From NCBI GenBank assembly GCA_026129135.1, contig JAHCIQ010000002.1:434001-498000 (forward strand): a stretch of DNA of 64,000 bases, read 5' to 3'. Positions within the stretch are counted from its first letter, which is position 1, and every line of letters begins with the position of its first letter. Made by a program: the position numbers and the translations under genes. Under the pieces are notes generated by a model that was given only the letters and a program-made list of their open reading frames with translations, was not told where the DNA came from and made no database searches. The stretch is from Cyanobacteria bacterium TGS_CYA1. GTDB taxonomy: Bacteria; Cyanobacteriota; Vampirovibrionia; Obscuribacterales; Obscuribacteraceae. This document shows positions 1-7,835 of the stretch, one piece after another.

Positions 1-162
1 GGTGGGCGTTTCATTTTGAGATAGTTAGAAAAGTAGCTCAAATTTACTGTTCGCTGAACCAGTGATAGTTTCGAGGCTTAGAGATTTACAGACTTAATTT
101 GCTTAAGCGGCTTCTTTCGGCAACAATCTAGTTAAGACTAATCTTTTGCGAGTCATTACTAT

Positions 163-1599
163 ATGCTTAATTTCCCCATTGAATTGGAGCGTTTTCCGCG
201 TGTCATATCTATCTCGATTTTGGCTGGACTTATGCTTGGATTTCCAATCGGGCTCACATTTAGACAAGCCGATGATCTTGTCGAAGCACCGGCAGAAAGC
301 TTAATTTGCCAAAAACCACTAGTTCAATTTTCTTCTAAAGAAAGTGAATACCTGACTTTAGCAAGGAAGTGGGTTCATGCTTCTCTTGAATGTCCATTCG
401 TTTCGGAGTGCAAAATTGAGCCGACTTATATGGAAGATGTGATGACTGAATCTGCTCAAAAGCAATTCAAGAATTATTTTGGCACAATTGGTCTGGCAGA
501 AAATTGCACCCGGATTTATGCTGTACGCGCTGAAATCTTCGATACCGACCAAAGCAAGACTGGTACCATGCTTCGCGTAGTTCTGAATGCACCGGAATCA
601 CGGCTTCCGGCACATCAAACACTTTTTGAAATTAAGCTCGACAAGATTGGCAGCAAATTGAAAATTGCGGATTTTCACGCCCGACCTAAACACGAAGCGC
701 CGCTGAAAGAGTTTGTGAAACTTGCTCGAGCCAGGGGTCTTGGCGAAATGAAAATAGAGGCAATTCAACTACTTGCTGATACTTCGATATTCTGGTCAGA
801 AGATCAATTGCCAAACTTGAGAAAAGCGATTGAATTGAATCCTAATTTAGTGCTTGCGCATATCAAAAAATCTCGAATTCATGATCTGGAAAATGATAAT
901 CAATCTGCACTCTTAGAGCTTAATGAAATTGTCCGTATTATGCCTGGCTATGCCAATGCTCTTATAGCAAGAGGGGTAACTAAGAGTAAACTCAAGGACA
1001 ACAACGGTGCAATTGCAGATTTCAACTCTGCAATAAAAAATTCACCTAAAAATCCTTGTGCTTATTTTTACAGAGGTCGCGAATTTTTAGAACAATGTCG
1101 ATATGACGAAGCATTAGCTGATTTTTCAAAAGCTGAAAAATTGGATAGAAAAGAAGCTGCATACCCTGGCGAAATCGGAAAAGCTCTTTTCTGGAAAGGT
1201 AAATACAAGGAAGCAATTAAAAAATTCGATCAATGCCTGGAAATAAAAGGTGATTCTATCGGTTATTCATTAAATCCACATTCTTTTGAGGTCTATCTGC
1301 CAGGATTTTTTACTTATACTGATCGATGCATTTATTTCGAAAGAGGGCTCACCTATCATTGGTTAAATGACAGAGCTAAAGCGAAAGCTGATTATCAAAA
1401 GGTATTGCGAACTAATTATTCTCAAGAAATCAAACTGGATGCGATTACTGGATTGGCTCGAATTAGAATTGACAAGGATAATACAGAAAGTATTCTTGCA
1501 GACTTTGACGCTCAAAGCCGAAATTTCAAGGATGCGCCGAACTTCAAAGAGTCAAGAAGTCTGCTCCTGGTAGCTTTGAAGAAAAAGTCTTGCAATTAG
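163..1599 (+). CDS. Membrane-anchored TPR-repeat protein
   Basis: The 478-residue product has a hydrophobic segment at about residues 14-33, which fits a signal anchor, so most of the protein would lie outside the cytoplasm. Residues 60-190 form a domain I do not recognise, with several Cys residues (for example CPFVSECK). Residues 195-460 are tetratricopeptide-like helix pairs, visible as repeated A..DF..AI and G...Y..A patterns, and suggest a protein-binding scaffold. The ATG has only a weak ribosome site. The gene stands alone; the 162 bases before it hold no supported feature, although one frame is open from the left edge to a stop near base 81. No specific role can be assigned. Confidence 0.85.
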   Translation: MLNFPIELERFPRVISISILAGLMLGFPIGLTFRQADDLVEAPAESLICQKPLVQFSSKESEYLTLARKWVHASLECPFVSECKIEPTYMEDVMTESAQKQFKNYFGTIGLAENCTRIYAVRAEIFDTDQSKTGTMLRVVLNAPESRLPAHQTLFEIKLDKIGSKLKIADFHARPKHEAPLKEFVKLARARGLGEMKIEAIQLLADTSIFWSEDQLPNLRKAIELNPNLVLAHIKKSRIHDLENDNQSALLELNEIVRIMPGYANALIARGVTKSKLKDNNGAIADFNSAIKNSPKNPCAYFYRGREFLEQCRYDEALADFSKAEKLDRKEAAYPGEIGKALFWKGKYKEAIKKFDQCLEIKGDSIGYSLNPHSFEVYLPGFFTYTDRCIYFERGLTYHWLNDRAKAKADYQKVLRTNYSQEIKLDAITGLARIRIDKDNTESILADFDAQSRNFKDAPNFKESRSLLLVALKKKSCN

Positions 1600-1720
1600 A
1601 ACGTATATAAGAAAGGTACGCACGGCTCGATGTCGCCTCCAGGCTACATTAAACGGGTAAATGTCGCCCAAGGAGTACTGAATTTAATCTAAATTGGTCA
1701 ATTTTGTCGCTTTTGGAATA

Positions 1721-1747
1721 CATTTTTGAGGAATCACCTCAAAAATG
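1721..1747. promoter_or_regulatory. Perfect 11-bp inverted repeat upstream of the hemerythrin gene
   Basis: CATTTTTGAGG and its exact reverse complement are separated by five bases (AATCA), ending 43 bases before the hemerythrin ATG. A TATAAG hexamer at 1753-1758 could be a -10 element, which would place the palindrome at the -35 region. It is followed by no T-run, so an operator is more likely than a terminator. The cognate regulator is unknown. Confidence 0.5.
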
Positions 1748-1790
1748 AATGCTATAAGTCAGGCATGAACCAAAACGGAGTTTATTCATC

Positions 1791-2315
1791 ATGGTTAAAG
1801 TAAGTCTAGTCAACATATTAATCGCGGACCACCGCAGACTCGAAGGCATGTTCGAGCGTTGTCTCGACAGCCACACCCGTCACGACCAGGAAGAAATGGT
1901 CGACAAAATCATCAAGACTCTGGCGGTACACACACTTATTGAGGAAGACCATGTTTTTCCTCTTTTGAAAGAATTGAATAAAGAAGATGCTCTTGAAGCA
2001 TACGAAGAGCATCACGCTATCAAAGTTTTGGTAGATGAATTGATGAATTGCAAATGTGACCACGAGACCACTCGCGCTAAAGTAAAAGTGTTGGGCGAAA
2101 TTATGGAGCATCATCACGAAGAAGAAGAGAAAAAACTCTTTCCGATGTTGCTCGAATCTGACTTTGATCTTTTCGACATCGGTCGCGAGATGCTCGAACA
2201 CAAAAGCGAGCTTGAACGTCACGTTCATTTTGCAATCAGCGCACTGCATGAAGAAATTCAAGCAGGTCCCTGTGCCACTTCTGGCAAGAGTAAATGTGCA
2301 TTTGCTGCTGCATAA
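1791..2315 (+). CDS. Hemerythrin HHE-domain protein
   Basis: The 174-residue soluble protein has the His/Glu pattern of the bacterial HHE hemerythrin family: DHRRLEGMF near residue 13, VHTLIEEDHVFP near 46, YEEHHAIK near 71 and EHHHEEEEKKLFP near 104. These residues bind a non-haem di-iron centre. Family members sense or buffer O2, NO or iron; the exact ligand here is unknown. The Cys-containing tail (CATSGKSKC) is unusual. A GGAG ribosome site lies ten bases before the ATG. A second hemerythrin in this window (34419-35252) shares the same motif order, so the two are paralogues. An inverted repeat upstream suggests regulation, and a strong terminator follows. Confidence 0.93.
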   Translation: MVKVSLVNILIADHRRLEGMFERCLDSHTRHDQEEMVDKIIKTLAVHTLIEEDHVFPLLKELNKEDALEAYEEHHAIKVLVDELMNCKCDHETTRAKVKVLGEIMEHHHEEEEKKLFPMLLESDFDLFDIGREMLEHKSELERHVHFAISALHEEIQAGPCATSGKSKCAFAAA

Positions 2316-2348
2316 AATTAAAGTTTAAACGGGATGAGCCAAGATGAG

Positions 2349-2380
2349 TCATGAAGGTCTTCGAAAGAAGACCTTTATGA
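2349..2380 (+). terminator. Intrinsic terminator after the hemerythrin gene
   Basis: A 14-bp stem (nine perfect inner pairs AAGGTCTTC/GAAGACCTT plus five outer pairs including one G-T) closes a GAAA tetraloop and is followed by TTTGTATTTT. It lies between the convergent hemerythrin and hydroxylase genes; the T-rich side points to the plus strand. Confidence 0.85.
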
Positions 2381-2388
2381 TTTGTATT

Positions 2389-3060
2389 TTAATAACCTAA
2401 TGCTTTCATCTTTGCAGTATCAATCTCGGTGGCATGCGCATTTGTTCCAAGAATATAGTCAGCAAATGGAAACACGACATTGAAATTCTTATTTTGATAT
2501 TGATGATGAAGATAGTGATGTCTGGCTAGAAATTTATAAACAGGCCAGTGTTTATATGCCCTATCTTCAGGCTTATGCATTTCTAAATGAATTTTGTTCC
2601 AAATCCAATGATGAATGGTCGCAACAACAAGAAATGTAATTGCGCATGGAATTGAGAATATCGCAATGATAAGAGCGATTGGAAACATCTTGATCGGAGC
2701 TTTGTGAACATTCAGACGAATTTCCTTATCCTCGCCTGGCGGGACAGGTTCGTCACAAAACTCTTTGGAATAATGCTGGTGATGATCTAGTGCATGTGAC
2801 TCGTATATGCGCTGAAACGACTTCTTGCGCTTACTGAGCCAATTTCGTCGGTGCATTAACTGACTGTGAATCTGATGCTCGATGAAAGATACCAGTACCA
2901 CCGAGAAAATTACCCAAATACTGAGATCAACCCCAAATTGCGCAAAAGGCACTAGTTCGGATGGAAATTGAGAATAAGACGTGAAATTTATTTGAGAGAG
3001 CAAAATCAGTATCAATGCGGCGCCTGTGACCATCGAGATACTATTGACTGAAACTTGCAT
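2389..3060 (-). CDS. Sterol desaturase / fatty acid hydroxylase superfamily membrane protein
   Basis: The 223-residue protein has hydrophobic segments at about 8-27, 43-62 and 128-150 and the histidine boxes of the membrane di-iron hydroxylase superfamily: EHQIHSQLMH near 61, HALDHHQHY near 88, HHWIWNKIH near 149 and HHYLHHQY near 180. These ligate two irons that use O2 to hydroxylate or desaturate lipid substrates. The substrate here (fatty acid, carotenoid or sterol-like) cannot be told from sequence. It is transcribed divergently from the DUF1269-like gene and ends next to the hemerythrin terminator. Confidence 0.88.
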   Translation of the reverse strand: MQVSVNSISMVTGAALILILLSQINFTSYSQFPSELVPFAQFGVDLSIWVIFSVVLVSFIEHQIHSQLMHRRNWLSKRKKSFQRIYESHALDHHQHYSKEFCDEPVPPGEDKEIRLNVHKAPIKMFPIALIIAIFSIPCAITFLVVATIHHWIWNKIHLEMHKPEDRAYKHWPVYKFLARHHYLHHQYQNKNFNVVFPFADYILGTNAHATEIDTAKMKALGY

Positions 3061-3197
3061 TTAACACCCCTTGGAACATTAAGTCGTATCGACGTTCTGA
3101 TTTTGGAAAAGGTTCCGCAATTACCAGTTACGTAGCCAAGAGTCTATTTCATTCGTTAGATGCTAGCATATATCGACCTGAATTACTGGAGGCTAGC

Positions 3198-3713
3198 ATG
3201 AGCGACTTAATAGTTATTGCTTACGATGACATTCACACTGCAGAAGAGATGAGAATGAAACTCGTCAAAATGCAAAATGAGTATTTGATAGACATGGAAG
3301 ACGCTGTTGTTGCTACCAAAGACAATGACGGCAAAGTGAAACTTCATCAAGCTATCAACCTCACCGCATTTGGTGCGCTGCAAGGAAGCTTGCTTGGCGG
3401 TCTGGTGGGAGTACTTTTGCTAAATCCACTTTTTGGAATGGCAATTGGTGGCGCTGCCGGTGCCCTCTCAGGCGCTACCACCGACCTTGGAATCAATGAC
3501 GATTTCATGAAAGAATTGGCTGCTACACTGAAGAATAACTCTTCGGCTCTGTTCATCCTAGTCAGAAAAGTAACCATGGACAAAGTACTTCCTCAACTGG
3601 AAGGTACTGGCGGCAAAATCATTAAGACATCGCTGCCAAACTTGGATGAAGAAAAACTTCAGTCCACCTTAGACAAGCATCGCATGGAATATTCCAAAAC
3701 GCCTACTGTTTAA
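3198..3713 (+). CDS. DUF1269-like membrane-associated protein
   Basis: The 171-residue protein matches the DUF1269 pattern: an N-terminal alpha/beta half beginning LIVIAYDD and containing DAVVATKDNDGKVKLHQ, then a glycine/alanine-rich hydrophobic hairpin at about 55-92 (GSLLGGLVGVLLL, GGAAGALSG), then a second alpha/beta half containing SSALFILVRKV. The Gly-rich region resembles glycine zippers that insert in membranes. The function of the family is unknown; it is often stress-linked. A GGAGG ribosome site lies seven bases before the ATG. The other glycine-zipper protein of the window is at 62096-62623. Confidence 0.88.
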   Translation: MSDLIVIAYDDIHTAEEMRMKLVKMQNEYLIDMEDAVVATKDNDGKVKLHQAINLTAFGALQGSLLGGLVGVLLLNPLFGMAIGGAAGALSGATTDLGINDDFMKELAATLKNNSSALFILVRKVTMDKVLPQLEGTGGKIIKTSLPNLDEEKLQSTLDKHRMEYSKTPTV

Positions 3714-3725
3714 GCAGATTTCGAC

Positions 3726-4100
3726 CTAAACGGAAGTTTCTTTAAAATGGTCTTGCGCTGTTGAAAATCGATTCGACAGCGCACCACATACAATATCGCA
3801 AAGCTGATATACAGTTGTGTCGGCAATGGAATAAATCACAAAGAGTCCTTGCTTTCGTCGATTCAAAATTCCTTGCTCGGTAAGAAGAGCTAGATGCTTA
3901 CTAATATTTGCCTGCCCCATCGATGTCCGCTCACATAGTTCTTGAACTGAATGTTCGCGCTCCATCAGACACTGAAGTATCTCTAGCCGCGAAGCATCGC
4001 CCATCACTTTAAAACGCGCAGCCACAATTTCTAGCGCTTCTCGCGAAAGCGTTTTAGGTTTTGAACTTTGTATCTTAGACTTTTTATTCACATCTGCCAC
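3726..4100 (-). CDS. ArsR/SmtB-family repressor of the thiol/persulfide operon
   Basis: The 124-residue winged-helix protein carries the ArsR signature: FKVMGDASRLEIL near 30-42, the recognition helix region MGQANISKHLALL near 61-73 and the wing RRKQGLFVIYSI near 81-92. Cysteines are C44, C56, C101 and C105. A Cys in helix 2 plus Cys in the last helix resembles persulfide-sensing SqrR/BigR-type members, though C44 is shifted by one residue from the usual position. A complete arsenic CxC site is absent. It is the last gene of the operon 7518-3726, four bases after the hydrolase gene. The 30-bp palindrome at 7567-7596 is its likely operator. Sensing of persulfide is inference. Confidence 0.88.
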   Translation of the reverse strand: MADVNKKSKIQSSKPKTLSREALEIVAARFKVMGDASRLEILQCLMEREHSVQELCERTSMGQANISKHLALLTEQGILNRRKQGLFVIYSIADTTVYQLCDIVCGALSNRFSTAQDHFKETSV

Positions 4101-4104
4101 CGTT

Positions 4105-5136
4105 CTACCCTTGAGCGTTCAATTTCAATTTCTGCAATTTCATCAACTTCTTACTGGTCAAATCTTTGTCGCCGATAGAACCAATTTCAGAGACTGGCAA
4201 GTTTTCTTTTTCAATTTTTTTGAGCCAAGTCAAAACGTATTCTAACAGCTCCTGACTATAACCCCCCTCTTCCAAAATCAGGTGCTCGCTTTTTGCATCA
4301 ATCAGAAAAACCTTATGATCACTTGGAATTTCGCGATACAATTTTGCAACCGACATAGGCGGAACCAATCTATCATTTAGACCTTGTATGACAAGAATTG
4401 GCTTATTCAGCCGTTTTGCAAAACGATCAGTTTTGGATATAAATTTTAGAAAAGCTCTTGCTTCGCCGAATCCAAGCTTTATTTTGTGGGACGAATCCTG
4501 AAGCAAATGTTCAGTCAAATCGTCATCTCTTGTGGCTTGAGAAACTATTCCTTTGCTTGCCATGCCTGGCTTCTCGCTTGGAAGCAAAAACAATTCGACA
4601 ACTCCTTTAGCAATTGTGCGCTTTAACCTGACAATTTTCCAGGCAGGAGCAGAACAAACTACCGCATCGACTAGCTCAGGACTTTCAACTGCAAGCCTCA
4701 TAGCTAGAGCGCCTCCCATTGATTCTCCGATCACTACTATTTTTCGCTTTGGCTCTTTGTTTCTTACCGATCTAAGTAGACTTTTAACATCTTCGAGAGT
4801 TTGAACACAATCCAATTTTTCTCTCTCTGGCATGGTGCGGTCAGGCCCAAAACCTCTTACATTTATTCCATATCCATCAATTCCAGCATCAGCCAAATCT
4901 TTTGCCAACGGCTTGTAAGCTCTGGCGCACATTCCAAGCCCATGAATACACACCACTATAATGTTTGATGGAGACGCACTTCTCCATTCCAAGATATGTG
5001 TTCCACCAATTACTACACAGGATGGATCTTCTTTGCATTTCAAGCCAATGCTTTGGTTTTCCGCTCCTTCTGCCATGGCATAGCCCGAATGCAAAAATAG
5101 AAGCAGAAGCAAAAATGCTGAAATGAGGGGTCTCAT
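4105..5136 (-). CDS. Secreted alpha/beta hydrolase (lysophospholipase-like)
   Basis: The 343-residue serine hydrolase starts with a signal peptide (residues 1-22, LLLLFLHSGYAMA). The fold's marks are clear: oxyanion HG at 65-66, nucleophile elbow GESMGG with S139, acid D257 in QGLNDRLVPP and base H287 in SEHLILEEGG. It most resembles monoacylglycerol lipase/lysophospholipase-type esterases, but the substrate is not determined. Its ATG overlaps the end of the flavoprotein gene by four bases (ATGA), so translation is probably coupled. Its place inside a rhodanese/CoADR/ArsR operon is unusual and might mean that it hydrolyses a thioester or other sulfur compound; that is speculation. Confidence 0.88.
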   Translation of the reverse strand: MRPLISAFLLLLLFLHSGYAMAEGAENQSIGLKCKEDPSCVVIGGTHILEWRSASPSNIIVVCIHGLGMCARAYKPLAKDLADAGIDGYGINVRGFGPDRTMPEREKLDCVQTLEDVKSLLRSVRNKEPKRKIVVIGESMGGALAMRLAVESPELVDAVVCSAPAWKIVRLKRTIAKGVVELFLLPSEKPGMASKGIVSQATRDDDLTEHLLQDSSHKIKLGFGEARAFLKFISKTDRFAKRLNKPILVIQGLNDRLVPPMSVAKLYREIPSDHKVFLIDAKSEHLILEEGGYSQELLEYVLTWLKKIEKENLPVSEIGSIGDKDLTSKKLMKLQKLKLNAQG

Positions 5137-6890
5137 TTTGTCACCGCTTCTGGTGCCAGGCTAAAAACCGAACCATGCGGCTTCTTAATCTCATTAGCTG
5201 AAAACCAGGTGAGATAACCGCCGGAAAGGCTCCTGACTTTATATCCTAATTGTTTCAACACTCTGAAAGCTAGATAAGAACGCTGCCCGCTCTGACAGTA
5301 GACGACAACATCCTTTTCTTTCGATATTTCGGCAATCCGTCCGCGCAATTCAGATATTGGAATGTGCATACTGCCTTCAATATAACCTCTATCACGCTCT
5401 TTTTTAGTTCGAACGTCGATCACACATGTTCTTTGATCTTTACTGATTTCATCCATTTCATACCAGTGGATCTGCTTATTCAATCCAGCATGGACATTAG
5501 ATCCCGACATTGCCAAAAGATTTATTGGATCCTTGGCAGAACCATATGGCGGCGCGTAAGCAAGCTCAAGGTCAGCTAGTTCGTCGATAGTTAAACCTGC
5601 CTTCATAGCAGTGGCAATCACATCTATTCTTTTATCCACTCCTTGTGCACCAACTATTTGAGCTCCAAGCAAGTGTCCTGTATTAGAATGGAACAACACT
5701 TTCATGTCGAGCCGCTCAGCTCCAGGGAAATAACTTGCATGATCATTTGGATGAACGTAAACCATATCGTATGGAATTTGTGCGTCCTTGAGTGCGCTTT
5801 CATTCAAACCTACAGAGGCTGCAGTAAGGTTGAATACTCTCAAAATAGCAGTCCCCAGCGTACCTTTGTATGATTTGTCAGCTCCAAAAATATTGTCCGC
5901 CACAAGACGACCCTGCCTGTTTGCCGGTCCTCCCAGCGCAATCAATGACATTTTTTTATTTATGGGATTCAAAACTTCAATTGCATCGCCTACTGCCCAA
6001 ACATGTTTAACACTTGTTTGAAGCTTGTCATCGACCTTTATTCCTCCACGCTCGCCAATAGCTAATCCGGCTTTCTTAGCAAGAGTAGTTTCGGGCCTGA
6101 CACCAAGTCCAAGAATAACGAGGTCAGCCGCGATAGGCTCATGATTTGCAGCCTTAACAAAACATGACTTCGGAGCAAAAGAACTTTTGACACTGTCTGG
6201 CTTCAGAAATCCCTCAATAGAAGCTCCTAGCACCAACTTGATACCATTTTCTTTTAATTCTGCATGCACAAGCGCAGCCATCTCTGGATCGACAGGTGCA
6301 AGCACTTGATCTTTGCCATCTATGAGAGTAACTTCTAGTCCTCTTCGTACCAGTTGCTCAGCCATTTCAAGTCCAATAAAGCCACCTCCAGCCACAACAG
6401 CTTTAGACGGTTTATATTCGTCAATCCATTTCTTGATTGACTCGGCATCTTCGACGCTTCGAACAGCGAACAAACCCGGCAAGTCTATTCCCTCTATTTT
6501 GGGTTTGATCGCAGCAGCGCCGACAGCCAGAATCAGCTCGTCATAAGTTTCGCCATAAACTACGCCATGTTTCAAATCTTTGACAGTGACTGTCGTGCTT
6601 GCAGTATCGATGTCTACAACTTCGCTAAATACCCTTACTTCGATATTCAACTTTTGTTCTAGGTCGGTTGGTGTCGCAACTAAAAGCTTGTTGCGCGACT
6701 CAATTTCATCACCAATAAAATAAGGCAGTCCGCAGTTAGCATACGATACGTGCTCGCCGCGCTCAAATACGATGATTCTCGAATTTTCGGAAAGTCTTCG
6801 TGCGCGCGCTGCCGCACTCATTCCCCCGGCGACACCACCTATGATGACAATTTTTTTGAATTCGGACGCGACATTATACTCAGCATTCAT
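5133..6890 (-). CDS. CoA-disulfide reductase-like flavoprotein fused to rhodanese
   Basis: The 585-residue protein has an FAD-binding GGVAGG at 18-23, the single redox cysteine motif YANCGLPY with C53, an NAD(P)H-binding AGGGFIGLE near 166, and the dimerisation domain to about 470. A C-terminal rhodanese domain (about 485-570) contains C532 in VYCQSGQRS. This architecture (CoADR-RHD/NAD(P)H-dependent polysulfide or persulfide reductase) reduces CoA disulfide, CoA persulfide or polysulfides. The rhodanese would hand over or accept sulfane sulfur. It lies downstream of a YgaP-like rhodanese and upstream of a hydrolase and an ArsR gene. The preferred sulfur substrate is not readable from sequence. 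Confidence 0.93.
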   Translation of the reverse strand: MNAEYNVASEFKKIVIIGGVAGGMSAAARARRLSENSRIIVFERGEHVSYANCGLPYFIGDEIESRNKLLVATPTDLEQKLNIEVRVFSEVVDIDTASTTVTVKDLKHGVVYGETYDELILAVGAAAIKPKIEGIDLPGLFAVRSVEDAESIKKWIDEYKPSKAVVAGGGFIGLEMAEQLVRRGLEVTLIDGKDQVLAPVDPEMAALVHAELKENGIKLVLGASIEGFLKPDSVKSSFAPKSCFVKAANHEPIAADLVILGLGVRPETTLAKKAGLAIGERGGIKVDDKLQTSVKHVWAVGDAIEVLNPINKKMSLIALGGPANRQGRLVADNIFGADKSYKGTLGTAILRVFNLTAASVGLNESALKDAQIPYDMVYVHPNDHASYFPGAERLDMKVLFHSNTGHLLGAQIVGAQGVDKRIDVIATAMKAGLTIDELADLELAYAPPYGSAKDPINLLAMSGSNVHAGLNKQIHWYEMDEISKDQRTCVIDVRTKKERDRGYIEGSMHIPISELRGRIAEISKEKDVVVYCQSGQRSYLAFRVLKQLGYKVRSLSGGYLTWFSANEIKKPHGSVFSLAPEAVTK

Positions 6891-6936
6891 TGTGCCTTAA
6901 CCTCGTTTAGTTTGATTCGATTGCCAGAAAGCGGCG

Positions 6937-7518
6937 CTATGGACAACAGCCGCCTTTTGGCTTGTTCGAAGAATCGGAGCTTGAACATTCGCCAGGCAGT
7001 TGATTCCATGGTGCCTTGATCAATAAAAGACCAAGCGCGCATGTACCCGACAGTCCCGCAAATGTTAGTCCTGCACCAAAAAATCCAGGCAGGATCAAAA
7101 ACCAGGGATTGACGAACGCCCCAAGCAGAACCCCAGTCAATACCCCGACTCCAACTATTAACTGTATCTGGCGCTCGATTGGAAGCATTTTCTTGCCTTC
7201 GACCAATTTAAGTCCGGCTTTCTGCCAGGCTAATACGCCGCCAGTCATCACCTTCGGTTCCATTCCTTTGCACATGAGCGCATAAGCCCCACGCTCAGCA
7301 CGCTTGCCAGAACGACAAATCATGACTAAATCTTTGCCTCTGGGAATGTCTTCGAGCCGCCCTTCTAATTCTTGCAGAGGAATATTCAAAGCACCTTCGA
7401 TATGCTCTGATTCGAACTCGATAGGGCTTCTGACATCCAGAAGAGTTGACTGTTCTTTGGCTTGAGCCACTTGCTCAGGCGAAAGGTACTTATATATTGT
7501 TTGTGCTGCTTGCGTCAT
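6937..7518 (-). CDS. YgaP-like membrane rhodanese (rhodanese-DUF2892)
   Basis: The 193-residue protein has an N-terminal rhodanese domain (about 8-105) with the active-site loop ICRSGKRA and catalytic C68. Two membrane segments follow (about 117-135 and 141-160), as in E. coli YgaP. The cytosolic domain would carry persulfide and move sulfane sulfur at the inner membrane. The C-terminal tail is Cys-rich (GECSSSDSSNKPKGGCCP), beyond the usual family end. An AAAGGA ribosome site lies eight bases before the ATG. It is the first gene of a four-gene operon; a 30-bp palindrome lies about 50 bases upstream and is the probable ArsR operator. Confidence 0.92.
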   Translation of the reverse strand: MTQAAQTIYKYLSPEQVAQAKEQSTLLDVRSPIEFESEHIEGALNIPLQELEGRLEDIPRGKDLVMICRSGKRAERGAYALMCKGMEPKVMTGGVLAWQKAGLKLVEGKKMLPIERQIQLIVGVGVLTGVLLGAFVNPWFLILPGFFGAGLTFAGLSGTCALGLLLIKAPWNQLPGECSSSDSSNKPKGGCCP

Positions 7519-7566
7519 GGCGTGTCCTTTAAAATCCTTAGAACCGTGGATTGGAATCTAACTATT

Positions 7567-7596
7567 TAACTATATCACCAATTGGTTATATAGTTA
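7567..7596. promoter_or_regulatory. 30-bp near-perfect palindrome, likely ArsR operator
   Basis: Arms of 15 bases match with a single mismatch around the AATT centre: TAACTATATCACCAA faces TTGGTTATATAGTTA. It lies 49-78 bases before the start of the YgaP-like gene, where a repressor would block the promoter. The same operon ends in an ArsR-family gene, whose proteins bind such long AT-rich palindromes as dimers. No clear -35/-10 pair could be assigned. Confidence 0.7.
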
Positions 7597-7660
7597 TTCA
7601 TTCTTAAGGATGATTCTCATGATTCGAGGTTGAAACATGGGCCGGCTTGCCAATGAGTTT

Positions 7661-7797
7661 CCAAAATATGCATTCAATGGCACCTGCCAGAGATAATCTT
7701 TCAAAATATGCATTCAGTGGCACCTGCCAGAGATAATCTTTCAAAATATGCATTCAGTGGCATAAAAATCGATGAAAAATATGAACTCAGTGGCATA
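7661..7797. repeat. 40-bp tandem repeat, 2 full and 2 degraded copies
   Basis: Copies at 7661-7700 and 7701-7740 differ at two bases. A third copy keeps only the first 22 bases (7741-7762). A fourth, diverged piece (7774-7797) keeps ATATG..CTCAGTGGCA. The shared core is ATATGCATTCAGTGGCA. The rest of the 7519-7835 gap holds only the palindrome. Multiple short direct repeats of this sort occur at ends of IS21-like elements, but no transposase remnant is visible, so the origin is open. A CRISPR is excluded because there are no spacers. Confidence 0.75.
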
Positions 7798-7835
7798 TTT
7801 TGACCAAACCGATTTAAATTCACTCGTTCGCAAAA

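Noticed and set aside
1-162. Possible end of a plus-strand gene at the left edge
   Set aside because: One frame stays open for about 26 codons to a TGA near base 81, but there is no homology or other support for it as a gene end.
1818-2261. 147-codon open frame on the minus strand over the hemerythrin gene
   Set aside because: Its sequence is a mirror of the His/Glu-rich coding strand (rich in F, V and H), it has no ribosome site and matches no family; it is a shadow of the hemerythrin frame.
7661-7797. Tandem repeats as a CRISPR array
   Set aside because: Copies are directly adjacent with no unique spacers, and no cas gene is near.
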